DNA from: Komagataeibacter europaeus LMG 18890
Lineage (GTDB): Bacteria > Pseudomonadota > Alphaproteobacteria > Acetobacterales > Acetobacteraceae
NCBI RefSeq assembly: GCF_000285295.1
Contig: NZ_CADP01000002.1
Span: 40,976-104,975, forward strand
Direction: 5' to 3'
DNA length: 64,000 nt
The position numbers and the translations under genes were made by a program. Below the pieces are notes generated by a model that saw nothing but the letters and a program-made list of their open reading frames with translations, was not told where the DNA came from and did not search any database. This document shows positions 17,978-25,102 of this stretch, one piece after another; position 1 is the first letter of the stretch; each line of letters opens with the position of its first letter.

Positions 17978-19135
17978 ATGGCGAATACGGAACAGGATCC
18001 CGGCGGCGTCATCGCCCTTGCGCGTGACCTGATCCGCTGTCCTTCCGTAACCCCCGATGATGGCTGCGGTATTGCCGCGTTGGCCCGTGTGCTGGAACAG
18101 ATCGGTTTCAGCGTAACCCTGCTGCCGTTTGGCGAAGGGGCGGCGCGTACGCCCAACCTGTTCGCCCGCCTTGGCACGGGGCATCCACACCTGTGTTTCG
18201 CGGGGCATACGGATGTCGTGCCGGTGGGCGACGACAGTGCATGGGCGCATGATCCCTTTGGCGGGGTCATACATGACGGTGTCCTGTTCGGTCGGGGCGC
18301 GTGCGACATGAAGGGGGGCATCGCCGCCTTTGTCGCCGCCGTCAGGCTGTATCTGGAACAGGCGCCACGACCACAGGGATCGATCAGCCTGCTGATCACG
18401 GGCGATGAGGAAGGCCCCGCCACCAACGGCACGGTGCGCGTGCTGGAATGGATGGCGGCCGAAGGCCAGATCCCCGATTTCTGCCTTGTGGGCGAACCCA
18501 CCAACCCCGCCGGAATGGGTGAGGTGATCAAGATCGGCCGCCGTGGCAGCCTGAATGCCCATATTGTCGTGCATGGCACGCAGGGCCATGTGGCCTATCC
18601 ACACCGGGCGGATAACCCGGTTCACCGCCTGCTGGCGCTTCTGGGTGAACTGACGGCGGCCCCGCTGGACGCCGGCAGTGAATGGTTCGAGGCATCCAGC
18701 CTGCAGGTCACCAGCCTTGACGTGGGCAATACGGCCACCAATGTCATTCCTGCCCGGGCCGAGGCCCGGCTGAACATCCGTTTCAATGACCTGCATACCG
18801 GCGCCGACCTTGCGGGCTGGATCCGGACCGTGGCCACGCGGCATGCCCCACGGGCGGATGTGGGCATTTCCATCAGCGGTGAATCCTTCCTGACCGAACC
18901 CGGCGCGCCGGTGGAGGCCCTGCGTGCAAGCGTGCGGGCGGTGACGGGGCATGTGCCCCGGCTGGATACCGGCGGCGGCACGTCGGATGCCCGCTTTATC
19001 AGCCGTTACTGCCCCGTGGCGGAATTCGGGCTGGTGGGGGCAAGCATGCACAAGACGGACGAGCATGTCAGCCTGTCGGACCTGAAGCAGCTGACGGCGA
19101 TCTATACCGGCTTCCTTGAAAAGGTAATGCGTTAA
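17978..19135 (+). CDS. dapE: Succinyl-diaminopimelate desuccinylase
   Basis: DapE removes succinate from N-succinyl-LL-diaminopimelate. It is a two-zinc M20-family hydrolase. Motifs: HLCFAGHTDVVPVGD (zinc His and Asp), ACDMKGGIAAF (bridging Asp), TGDEEGPATNGT (catalytic Glu pair) and, near the end, GASMHKTDEHV with the last zinc His. I favour the ATG at 17978, with GGGGGA upstream, giving 385 residues; the ATG at 17963 would add five. It lies 23 bases after dapD, and its TAATG end overlaps the start of the next gene. Confidence 0.94.
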   Translation: MANTEQDPGGVIALARDLIRCPSVTPDDGCGIAALARVLEQIGFSVTLLPFGEGAARTPNLFARLGTGHPHLCFAGHTDVVPVGDDSAWAHDPFGGVIHDGVLFGRGACDMKGGIAAFVAAVRLYLEQAPRPQGSISLLITGDEEGPATNGTVRVLEWMAAEGQIPDFCLVGEPTNPAGMGEVIKIGRRGSLNAHIVVHGTQGHVAYPHRADNPVHRLLALLGELTAAPLDAGSEWFEASSLQVTSLDVGNTATNVIPARAEARLNIRFNDLHTGADLAGWIRTVATRHAPRADVGISISGESFLTEPGAPVEALRASVRAVTGHVPRLDTGGGTSDARFISRYCPVAEFGLVGASMHKTDEHVSLSDLKQLTAIYTGFLEKVMR

Positions 19136-19782
19136 TGTCTGATCGCGGCACATCCCCCCAGCCGAATTCACCCGGTCTTGGCATGATCCTCAAGGGAATG
19201 CTGCTGCTGGGGCGGGGCCGTGCGGAAGGCATCGCCTATTTTGGCAACACGCGCGATTCCGTGCTGGCCGCACTCGCGCCCCGGCTTGCGCTATGGCTGG
19301 TGGGCGGGGGGCTGACCATCGGCACCGCCCCTCAGGCGCTCAGCGGGGTGAAGGTGCTGTTCGCGCTGTGCCTGATCCTGCTGCCCGCGATCGTGACCCA
19401 TGCGCTGGCGCGGCGGTGGAAGCGTGAAGGACTGTGGCTGCGCTACATCACGGCCGCATGGTGGACAGACTGGGTCACGCTGTTCGTGGGGCTTGCGGTG
19501 GCGCTTCTCATGGCGCTGGCTTCGCCCAGGCTGCTGGAATCCGGCACGGGCGCAATGATCCTGAACGGGGTGGAGTTCGGCTACAGCCTGTGGCTGACAT
19601 GGTACGTGGCGCGTATCGGCCTGCTGCTGCGTCGTGGGCAGGCGGTGGTGCTGGTGCTGGCGATACTGGGCAGCCTTGGCCTGCTGGCGGCGGTGGTCGG
19701 CGTGCTTTCCCCGAACCAGCGTGCGTGGCATGACTTCCTCTATCCCCTGCTGGTGCAGCAGGGGCAGGGATCTGCCCACTGA
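19135..19782 (+). CDS. Membrane protein of unknown function
   Basis: A 215-residue protein with four or five strongly hydrophobic segments: about residues 45-65, 75-92, 117-137, 145-163 and 170-190. The N-terminal 40 residues are soluble, with short charged loops between segments. I do not recognise a named family. The ATG overlaps the dapE stop (TAATG), so it is probably translated with dapE. It ends 115 bases before the convergent truA, with repeat copy A between. No signal peptide, metal site or catalytic motif stands out. Confidence 0.75.
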   Translation: MSDRGTSPQPNSPGLGMILKGMLLLGRGRAEGIAYFGNTRDSVLAALAPRLALWLVGGGLTIGTAPQALSGVKVLFALCLILLPAIVTHALARRWKREGLWLRYITAAWWTDWVTLFVGLAVALLMALASPRLLESGTGAMILNGVEFGYSLWLTWYVARIGLLLRRGQAVVLVLAILGSLGLLAAVVGVLSPNQRAWHDFLYPLLVQQGQGSAH

Positions 19783-19792
19783 TAAAATATGA

Positions 19793-19866
19793 CAGTTTTT
19801 GAATGCAGCCTTTTTTCAGAAAGGCGGCATTCCTGGAAGCTGTTGAAAAAAGCTTCACCAAAAACG
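19793..19866. repeat. Intergenic cloverleaf-type repeat, copy A
   Basis: In the gap between two convergent genes, GTTTTTG (19795-19801) pairs with CAAAAAC (19859-19865). Inside are two hairpins: GAATGC-A-GCCTTT with AAAGGC-G-GCATTC (19801-19832), and GAAGCT with AGCTTC (19836-19856). Its reverse complement aligns over its length with copies B and D. It begins 11 bases after the stop of the upstream gene and ends about 30 bases from the truA stop. Confidence 0.8.
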
Positions 19867-19897
19867 TTTACTGGTTATTCCCCGACGGCGGTACAGC

Positions 19898-20719
19898 TCA
19901 GCGGCTGAAAGGGTTTTCTGCATACCCGACGCCGGTCAGGCACAGCCCTTCCGGCGGTGCGGTCGGGCCACCCGCGCGGCGGTCGCGGGCTGCCAAGGCC
20001 TGTTCGACCCGTTCCGGTGCCCAGCGGCCTTCGCCCACCAGTTTCAGCGTCCCGGCCATGTTGCGCACCTGATGGTGCAGGAAGGAGCGGGCTTCGGCTT
20101 CAATCACGACATGTTCCCCCTCACGTCGTACAGCCAGCCGGTCGATCGAGCGCACCGGGCTGCGTGCCTGGCAGGCGGAGGCACGGAAAGATGTAAAATC
20201 ATGCCGTCCCACCAGCGACTGGGCCGCGCTGTGCATCACATCCGCATCCAGTGGCGCGCGGACGTGCCAGACATGGCCTTCCTCCAGCGCCGGGCGGGCG
20301 GCACGGTTGAGGATACGGTAGCGATAGGCGCGTGAACACGCCGAAAAACGCGCATTCCAGTGCGGCAGCACCGGGCGCGCCATAAGCACGACGACCGGGT
20401 GGGGCTTCATGTAGAAATTCAGTCCGTCCCGCACCGTGGCGCTGGACAATGTGACATCGGCCGGGAAATCCAGATGCGCGACCTGCCCGCTGGCATGCAC
20501 GCCTGCATCCGTGCGGCCTGCGGTGATGCTGCGCACGACGCGCCCGGCGGTCAGGTTTTTTGCCGCATCTTCCAGAAGCCCCTGTATCGAGGTCAGGTGC
20601 TCTGCCTGCTGGCGCTGCCAGCCGACAAAGCCGCGCCCGTCATATTCCATCAGTACGGCCCAGCGGCAGACCGATGGCGGGGCGGCATCACCGGGACGCG
20701 CGGGCGGGGTTTCAGTCAC
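19898..20719 (-). CDS. truA: tRNA pseudouridine(38-40) synthase TruA
   Basis: TruA makes pseudouridine at positions 38-40 of the tRNA anticodon arm. The 273-residue product has MEYDGRGFVGWQRQ near the start, the catalytic block SITAGRTDAGVHASGQVAH with D71, and FLHHQVRNMAG near the end, all family hallmarks. The GTG at 20719 overlaps the fmt stop by 8 bases (GTGACTGA) and fits family length; the frame is open further upstream inside fmt. It is the last gene of def-fmt-truA. Confidence 0.94.
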   Translation of the reverse strand: MTETPPARPGDAAPPSVCRWAVLMEYDGRGFVGWQRQQAEHLTSIQGLLEDAAKNLTAGRVVRSITAGRTDAGVHASGQVAHLDFPADVTLSSATVRDGLNFYMKPHPVVVLMARPVLPHWNARFSACSRAYRYRILNRAARPALEEGHVWHVRAPLDADVMHSAAQSLVGRHDFTSFRASACQARSPVRSIDRLAVRREGEHVVIEAEARSFLHHQVRNMAGTLKLVGEGRWAPERVEQALAARDRRAGGPTAPPEGLCLTGVGYAENPFSR

Positions 20720-21647
20720 CTGGCGTCTCCACCCCAAGGCGCGTGCCGGGGGCAACGGCCTGCCCGCGCAGGAAATCGGCGGCCTCCATCATGCCCCGCC
20801 CGGGGCGTTGCAGGCGGGTGATGCGCAGCGTCGTCCCGTTGCCGCAGGCCACCAGCAGGCAGTCATCCACCACCGTGCCCGCGGTGGCCCGTGTCGTATC
20901 GGGCATCAGGCTGACGGCCCCGATCTTGATGACCTGTTCCCCCAGCGTGGTGAAGGTGCCCGGCCATGGGGTCAGGGCACGCACCTGCCGGTCAATGTCG
21001 GCAGCGGGACGGGTCCAGTCGATGCGTCCGTCCTCACGGCTCAGGCGCTGGACATAGGTGACGCCGGTTTCCGGCTGCGGCGTGCCGGGAAAGGCAGGAC
21101 GGTTCAGGACATCGACAATCAGTCGACCGCCCATGGCCGCAAGGTCGTCATGCAGGGTGGTGGCGGTGGTGTGCGCTGTCAGCGCCACATGATCACGCAG
21201 CAGCATGGCACCGGTATCCAGCCCCGCATCCATCTGCATGATGGTGACGCCACTTTCGCAGTCACCCGCCAGGATGGCGGCCTGGATAGGGGCCGCGCCG
21301 CGCCAGCGCGGCAGCAGGCTGGCATGGATGTTCAGGCAGCCACGCGCGGGGGCGTCCAGCATCTCCACCGGCAGGATCAGCCCGTAGGCCGCCACCACGG
21401 CCGCATCCAGCTTCAGGTCACGGAAAAAGGCGTGTTCTTCCGTATTGCGTCGCAGCGACAGCGGCGTGCGGACGGGAATGCCCAGTTCTTCCGCCGCGAC
21501 CTGCACGGGGGAGGGACGCAGCTTCTTCCCGCGTCCTGCGGGGCGGGGGGGCTGGCTGTAGACGGTTACGATGTCATGCCCGGCCTGATGCAGGGCGCGC
21601 AGGGCGGGCACCGCGAAGTCAGGCGTACCCATGAAGGCCAGTCGCAT
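20712..21647 (-). CDS. fmt: Methionyl-tRNA formyltransferase
   Basis: Fmt formylates initiator Met-tRNA using 10-formyl-tetrahydrofolate. The 311-residue protein has MRLAFMGTPDFAVPALRAL at the N-terminus and the signature LNIHASLLPRWRGAAPIQ with the catalytic Asn and His. IMQMDAGLDTGAML follows, then the C-terminal tRNA-binding domain from about residue 205. It works with peptide deformylase, encoded immediately upstream on the same strand after an 82-base gap. Confidence 0.96.
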   Translation of the reverse strand: MRLAFMGTPDFAVPALRALHQAGHDIVTVYSQPPRPAGRGKKLRPSPVQVAAEELGIPVRTPLSLRRNTEEHAFFRDLKLDAAVVAAYGLILPVEMLDAPARGCLNIHASLLPRWRGAAPIQAAILAGDCESGVTIMQMDAGLDTGAMLLRDHVALTAHTTATTLHDDLAAMGGRLIVDVLNRPAFPGTPQPETGVTYVQRLSREDGRIDWTRPAADIDRQVRALTPWPGTFTTLGEQVIKIGAVSLMPDTTRATAGTVVDDCLLVACGNGTTLRITRLQRPGRGMMEAADFLRGQAVAPGTRLGVETPGD

Positions 21648-21729
21648 GGCGTTGGAATCCGTTCAGGCTGGGCCGGAACCCGTCCGGGCTTACCCCAGGT
21701 TCCGGGCTGTGTGATCGCGACTGGCGCGA

Positions 21730-22272
21730 TCAGTGTTTCTGGCGCTGTTCCTTGGCCAGGCGGCGCATGATCATGTTGCGCTTCAGCGCCGACAGGTGAT
21801 CGACGAACAGGATGCCTTCCAGATGGTCGATCTCATGCTGCAGGCAGGTGGCCAGCAGGTCATCGGCTTCCAGTTCCTGCACCTTGCCGTCCATGTCCTG
21901 ATAGCGCACGCGCACGGCTTCGGGGCGGATGACCTCGGCATACTGGTTGGGCAGCGACAGGCAGCCTTCCTCACGCACGGCCATGTCGTCCGTCTCGGCG
22001 ATCACTTCGGGGTTGATCAGCACCAGCGGGTTGCGCGCCTCGTCCTTGTCGGACACGTCCACGATGGCGAACCGCATGCCAAGCCCGACCTGCGGGGCGG
22101 CCAGGCCGATGCCGGGGGCCTGGTACATGGCCGCGAACATGCGGGGGATGATGGTGCGCAGCTCGCCCATGTCCTCGGGGCGGACAAGGCGTGTTTTCTG
22201 GCGCAGGACCGCCTGGGGCGCGACCAGGATCGGCATGGGGGTCGCCTGAGCGATGACATCATGATCAATCAT
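21730..22272 (-). CDS. def: Peptide deformylase
   Basis: Def removes the formyl group from new proteins. All three metal and substrate motifs are present: GIGLAAPQVG, EEGCLSLP with the cysteine ligand, and QHEIDHLEG with both histidines and the catalytic glutamate. I list the ATG at 22272 (180 residues). The ATG at 22236, 12 residues later, gives the 168-residue length of E. coli Def and is a serious alternative. It leads the def-fmt-truA set and is divergent from the Hsp20 gene. Confidence 0.93.
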   Translation of the reverse strand: MIDHDVIAQATPMPILVAPQAVLRQKTRLVRPEDMGELRTIIPRMFAAMYQAPGIGLAAPQVGLGMRFAIVDVSDKDEARNPLVLINPEVIAETDDMAVREEGCLSLPNQYAEVIRPEAVRVRYQDMDGKVQELEADDLLATCLQHEIDHLEGILFVDHLSALKRNMIMRRLAKEQRQKH

Positions 22273-22354
22273 AGACTGCCATTTAGCGTGTCCCCACATG
22301 GGATGCCAGAGGGGATGCGGCCAAAATGCCAAGGTGCGTGCGTGGTGTCCTCCC

Positions 22355-22382
22355 CTTGCGCATGGCTATTATTCTCCCATAT
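22355..22382 (+). promoter_or_regulatory. Sigma-32 (RpoH)-type promoter of the Hsp20 gene
   Basis: CTTGCGC (22355-22361) and CCCATAT (22376-22382), separated by 14 bases, match the heat-shock sigma pattern CTTGAAA-N11-16-CCCATNT, with a full match in the -10 box. Transcription would start near 22389, leaving a leader of about 70 bases before the TTG start. The call rests on sequence match and on the heat-shock gene behind it. Confidence 0.7.
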
Positions 22383-22459
22383 CGTGAAGGGACGGGATGC
22401 GGATGCTGTTTCGGGTCCGTTTTTCGTTTCTTGTCTCGCTCGCAGCAGAGGAGGCCGAT

Positions 22460-22963
22460 TTGTCGGGTAGAGTTTTCGGGTCACCCATGTTCCTCGGGTT
22501 TGACCATCTGGAGCAGATGCTTGAACGCGCATCGAAAAACGCGTCGGACGGGTATCCGCCCTATAATATAGAACAGGTCAGCCCCACGACCCTGCGCATT
22601 ACGCTGGCGGTGGCGGGGTTCGTGATGGAAGACCTGCATATCACGCAGGAAGACAACCAGTTGGTCATTCGCGGCCGACAGAGCGACTACGGGCAGGGAC
22701 GGATCTTCCTGCACCGTGGCATTGCCGCCCGCCAGTTCCAGAAGGCATTCGTCCTGGCCGAGGGAATCGAGGTCGGTGGCGCGTGGATGGATAACGGCCT
22801 GCTGCATATCGAACTGGCCCGCCCGCAGCCGGAAGTCCGTGTGCGCAAGATCGAGATCGGTCGCGCGCCCGCAACCCCGGCGTCGCGCGATCGTGTGGCG
22901 CCGGTGGTGGACGTACCCGCCGGACGCAAGCAACGTGTCGTGAGGGTCATTGACGAGGAATAA
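22460..22963 (+). CDS. Small heat-shock protein, Hsp20 family
   Basis: A 167-residue alpha-crystallin-type chaperone that holds unfolded proteins during stress. The N-terminus (FLGFDHLEQMLERASKNAS and YPPYNIEQ) is typical of IbpA-like proteins of Rhizobia and acetic acid bacteria. The crystallin domain runs from about residue 37 to 130 (LRITLAVAGFVMEDL, LVIRGRQ, FLHRGIAARQFQKAFVL). A charged tail of about 35 residues follows, longer than in E. coli IbpA. The start is a TTG at 22460 placed 5-6 bases after AGAGGAGGC. A heat-shock-type promoter lies upstream and a DUF1150 gene downstream. Confidence 0.93.
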   Translation: MSGRVFGSPMFLGFDHLEQMLERASKNASDGYPPYNIEQVSPTTLRITLAVAGFVMEDLHITQEDNQLVIRGRQSDYGQGRIFLHRGIAARQFQKAFVLAEGIEVGGAWMDNGLLHIELARPQPEVRVRKIEIGRAPATPASRDRVAPVVDVPAGRKQRVVRVIDEE

Positions 22964-23047
22964 CAGCGTACGCCGTAATGTAACGGCCCATATTGCGATG
23001 CGGATGGGAAGGGACGACCGTCCCTTCATGATGCAGGAGATAACGCG

Positions 23048-23302
23048 ATGAGAGTCACAACACAGAATGGCCGGGTGCTGCTGCAGAATGATGTGGTAAA
23101 TGCCGCACCGGTCATCAGCACCTCGGAACTGCGCGGTCTGGGTATGGAATCGGTGGCCTACATCCGCGCGGTAGAGGTCGAGGGCGAAGCCGGATTTGCC
23201 ATCCATGCCGCCGATGGCACGCCCATGGCGGTGACGGAAGACAGGGAGACGGCCATAAACGCCATCCTCCAGCACGAAATGATGCCGGTGCCGCTGCACT
23301 AG
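23048..23302 (+). CDS. DUF1150 family protein
   Basis: An 84-residue acidic protein with the DUF1150 core GLGMESVAYIRAVEVEGEAG and FAIHAADGTPMAV. CAGGAGATAA lies before the ATG. DUF1150 genes in alphaproteobacteria commonly follow an Hsp20 gene, as here (85-base gap), which suggests joint heat-shock expression. The molecular role of the family is not known to me. There is no signal peptide or membrane segment. Confidence 0.88.
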   Translation: MRVTTQNGRVLLQNDVVNAAPVISTSELRGLGMESVAYIRAVEVEGEAGFAIHAADGTPMAVTEDRETAINAILQHEMMPVPLH

Positions 23303-23324
23303 GCACGACGTTACACCAGATAAG

Positions 23325-23362
23325 GCAATGGCCCTGTCCCGGTTTGCGGGGCAGGGCCATTT
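23325..23362. terminator. Bidirectional terminator-like hairpin after DUF1150 gene
   Basis: ATGGCCCTG-T-CCC (23328-23340) pairs with GGGGCAGGGCCAT (23348-23360) around a short loop, followed by TTTGCATTTG. It starts 23 bases after the DUF1150 stop in a convergent gap, so it probably ends the heat-shock transcript. Confidence 0.65.
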
Positions 23363-23377
23363 GCATTTGTGATGCTG

Positions 23378-23404
23378 CCAGTCCGCGCGAGGGCGGCGGA
23401 CTGG
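23378..23404. terminator. Second hairpin, on the hpf side of the convergent gap
   Basis: CCAGTCCGC (23378-23386) pairs perfectly with GCGGACTGG (23396-23404) around a 9-base loop. It sits 10 bases beyond the hpf stop on the other strand. No strong T run follows in either direction, so the terminator role is uncertain; it may protect the 3' end. Confidence 0.45.
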
Positions 23405-23413
23405 CCTGTCATG

Positions 23414-24040
23414 TCAGCTGGCCTGGCGCAGGGACGGGTCAAGCCAGCCGATATTGCCGTCCGGCCGACGGTACAGCACGTTGATGGTATCGGTCTTCGT
23501 GTTGCGGAAAAGCTGGATCTGGCTATCCGCCAGGTCAAGACGCATCACGGCCTCGCTCACGCTCAGGGCCGGGATCTCGGTCGGGTGTTCGGCAATGATG
23601 GTGGCATAGGGACCGGCGGGCGGCAGCGCCGCGTCCTCATCCTCGGCCACGCCGTCATCCTCGGCGGCGGCAGGCGGCTCGGCCATGCCGGGACGCAGCA
23701 CATAGCCACGACCGATTTCGGGTACCTGCTGGCGGACCTTGAGATGGCCGTGATTCGTGGCCTTGCGGTGATAGCGGCGCAGGCGCCGGGCAATGTGTTC
23801 GGCTGCATCGTCAAAGGCGGAATGGGCATCCGCCGCCTCGCCCTCACCGCGCAGGGTCAGGCCGCGCGTGGCGTGCAGGTTGATGTCACAGGTAAAAAAC
23901 GAACGTGCGCGGCTGAAGGTAACGCGGGCCTCCATGGCCTGCCCGAAATACTTTTCCGAAATGCGGTCCAGATGGGCGCTTACCCGGTGTTTCAGGGCAT
24001 CGGACAGGTCGATCTGCTTTCCGGCAACACTGATGTGCAT
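23414..24040 (-). CDS. hpf: Ribosome hibernation promoting factor, long form
   Basis: Long HPF binds idle 70S ribosomes and dimerises them to 100S. The 208-residue length with two domains marks the long form: an N-terminal S30AE/YfiA domain (residues 1 to about 105, MHISVAGKQIDL, then SARSFFTCDINLHA-like strands). An acidic Ala/Glu linker follows, then a C-terminal dimerisation domain (about 145-205, SEAVMRLDLADSQIQLFRN, NVLYRRPDGNIGWLDP). AAGGAG lies 10 bases before the ATG. In many proteobacteria rpoN stands between lptB and hpf; here the 282 bases between them hold no gene. Confidence 0.95.
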   Translation of the reverse strand: MHISVAGKQIDLSDALKHRVSAHLDRISEKYFGQAMEARVTFSRARSFFTCDINLHATRGLTLRGEGEAADAHSAFDDAAEHIARRLRRYHRKATNHGHLKVRQQVPEIGRGYVLRPGMAEPPAAAEDDGVAEDEDAALPPAGPYATIIAEHPTEIPALSVSEAVMRLDLADSQIQLFRNTKTDTINVLYRRPDGNIGWLDPSLRQAS

Positions 24041-24322
24041 AAGGGGTAACTCCTTACATGATCACAACGCAGTCGCATGCGGGAGACGGAATACGGTCGT
24101 TTCAGTCAATGGTCATGAAATAAGGGGGACGATCCTGCTCCCATGCGGGCTGCGTGCTGGTGGCGGTTGCGTTGTGCCTGTCGGGCACATGGTCCCGAAC
24201 GGGTACATTTGGGCATGGTTGCACCGTTGCTGTCCATGCCTTCCTTGCATAAAAGACCACAGGTTTTTCCATGGCCTTCCCCTTGCACATGCACCCTGTC
24301 ACACAGGGGCGCGCGTACGGGC
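24041..24322. other. Gene-free gap between lptB and hpf
   Basis: No reading frame here resembles a protein. The ribosome binding site of hpf is at the left edge. Just past the lptB stop, CCCTGT and ACAGGG form a 6-base-pair hairpin (near 24292-24306) without a T run. This is the place where rpoN is found in many relatives. Confidence 0.6.
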
Positions 24323-25102
24323 CTACAGCGTGAATTTTTCACCCAGATAGACACGGCGCACGTCTTCGTTCGCCACGATTTCCTCGGGCCGTCCCTCGGT
24401 CAGCACCTGCCCGCTGTGCATGATGTAGGCCCGGTCGATCACTTCCAGCGTCTCGCGCACGTTGTGGTCGGTAATCAGCACCCCGATGCCACGATCCTTC
24501 AGGTGGGCGACAAGGTCACGGATCTCGCCCACCGCAATGGGGTCGATACCGGCCAGCGGTTCGTCCAGCAGGATATAATGCGGCTGGCTGGCCAGCGCGC
24601 GGGCGATTTCCAGCCGCCGCCGCTCCCCGCCCGACAGGGCGAGGGAGGATGAATGCCGCAGCCGGGTAATGCCGAATTCCCCCAGCAGCCCGTCAAGCAT
24701 CGTCTGCCGCCGGTCCCGGTCGGGTTCCACGATCTCCAGCGCCGCCATGATGTTCTGTTCAACATTCAGGCCACGGAAAATGCTTGATTCCTGCGGCAGG
24801 TAGCCAATGCCCATGCGGGCGCGGCGGTACATGGCCAACTGGGTGATATCCGCGCCATCCAGCGTGATCGTGCCCATGTCGGGCCGCACCAGTCCCACGA
24901 TCATGTAGAAGCTGGTGGTCTTGCCCGCGCCGTTCGGCCCCAGCAGGGCCACGGCCTCGCCACGCTGGACCTGCAGCGAGACATCGCGCACGACCTGCCG
25001 TTTCTTGTAGCTCTTGCCGATGCCGCTGGCGATCAGCCCCGCTTCGGCTGCGGGGATCGGCTGTTCGGTGGTGGCCTGGTCCGCCGGGGATGTCGTGTTC
25101 AT
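24323..25102 (-). CDS. lptB: LPS export ABC transporter ATPase
   Basis: LptB powers extraction of LPS from the inner membrane with LptF and LptG. ABC motifs are complete: Walker A GPNGAGKTT (residues 55-63), Q-loop in GYLPQESSIFRGL, signature LSGGERRRLEIARAL, Walker B YILLDEPLAGIDP and switch His in LITDHNVRETL. The 259-residue length includes about 20 extra N-terminal residues against E. coli. The ATG overlaps the lptA stop by four bases. lptF and lptG are not in the window. Confidence 0.96.
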   Translation of the reverse strand: MNTTSPADQATTEQPIPAAEAGLIASGIGKSYKKRQVVRDVSLQVQRGEAVALLGPNGAGKTTSFYMIVGLVRPDMGTITLDGADITQLAMYRRARMGIGYLPQESSIFRGLNVEQNIMAALEIVEPDRDRRQTMLDGLLGEFGITRLRHSSSLALSGGERRRLEIARALASQPHYILLDEPLAGIDPIAVGEIRDLVAHLKDRGIGVLITDHNVRETLEVIDRAYIMHSGQVLTEGRPEEIVANEDVRRVYLGEKFTL

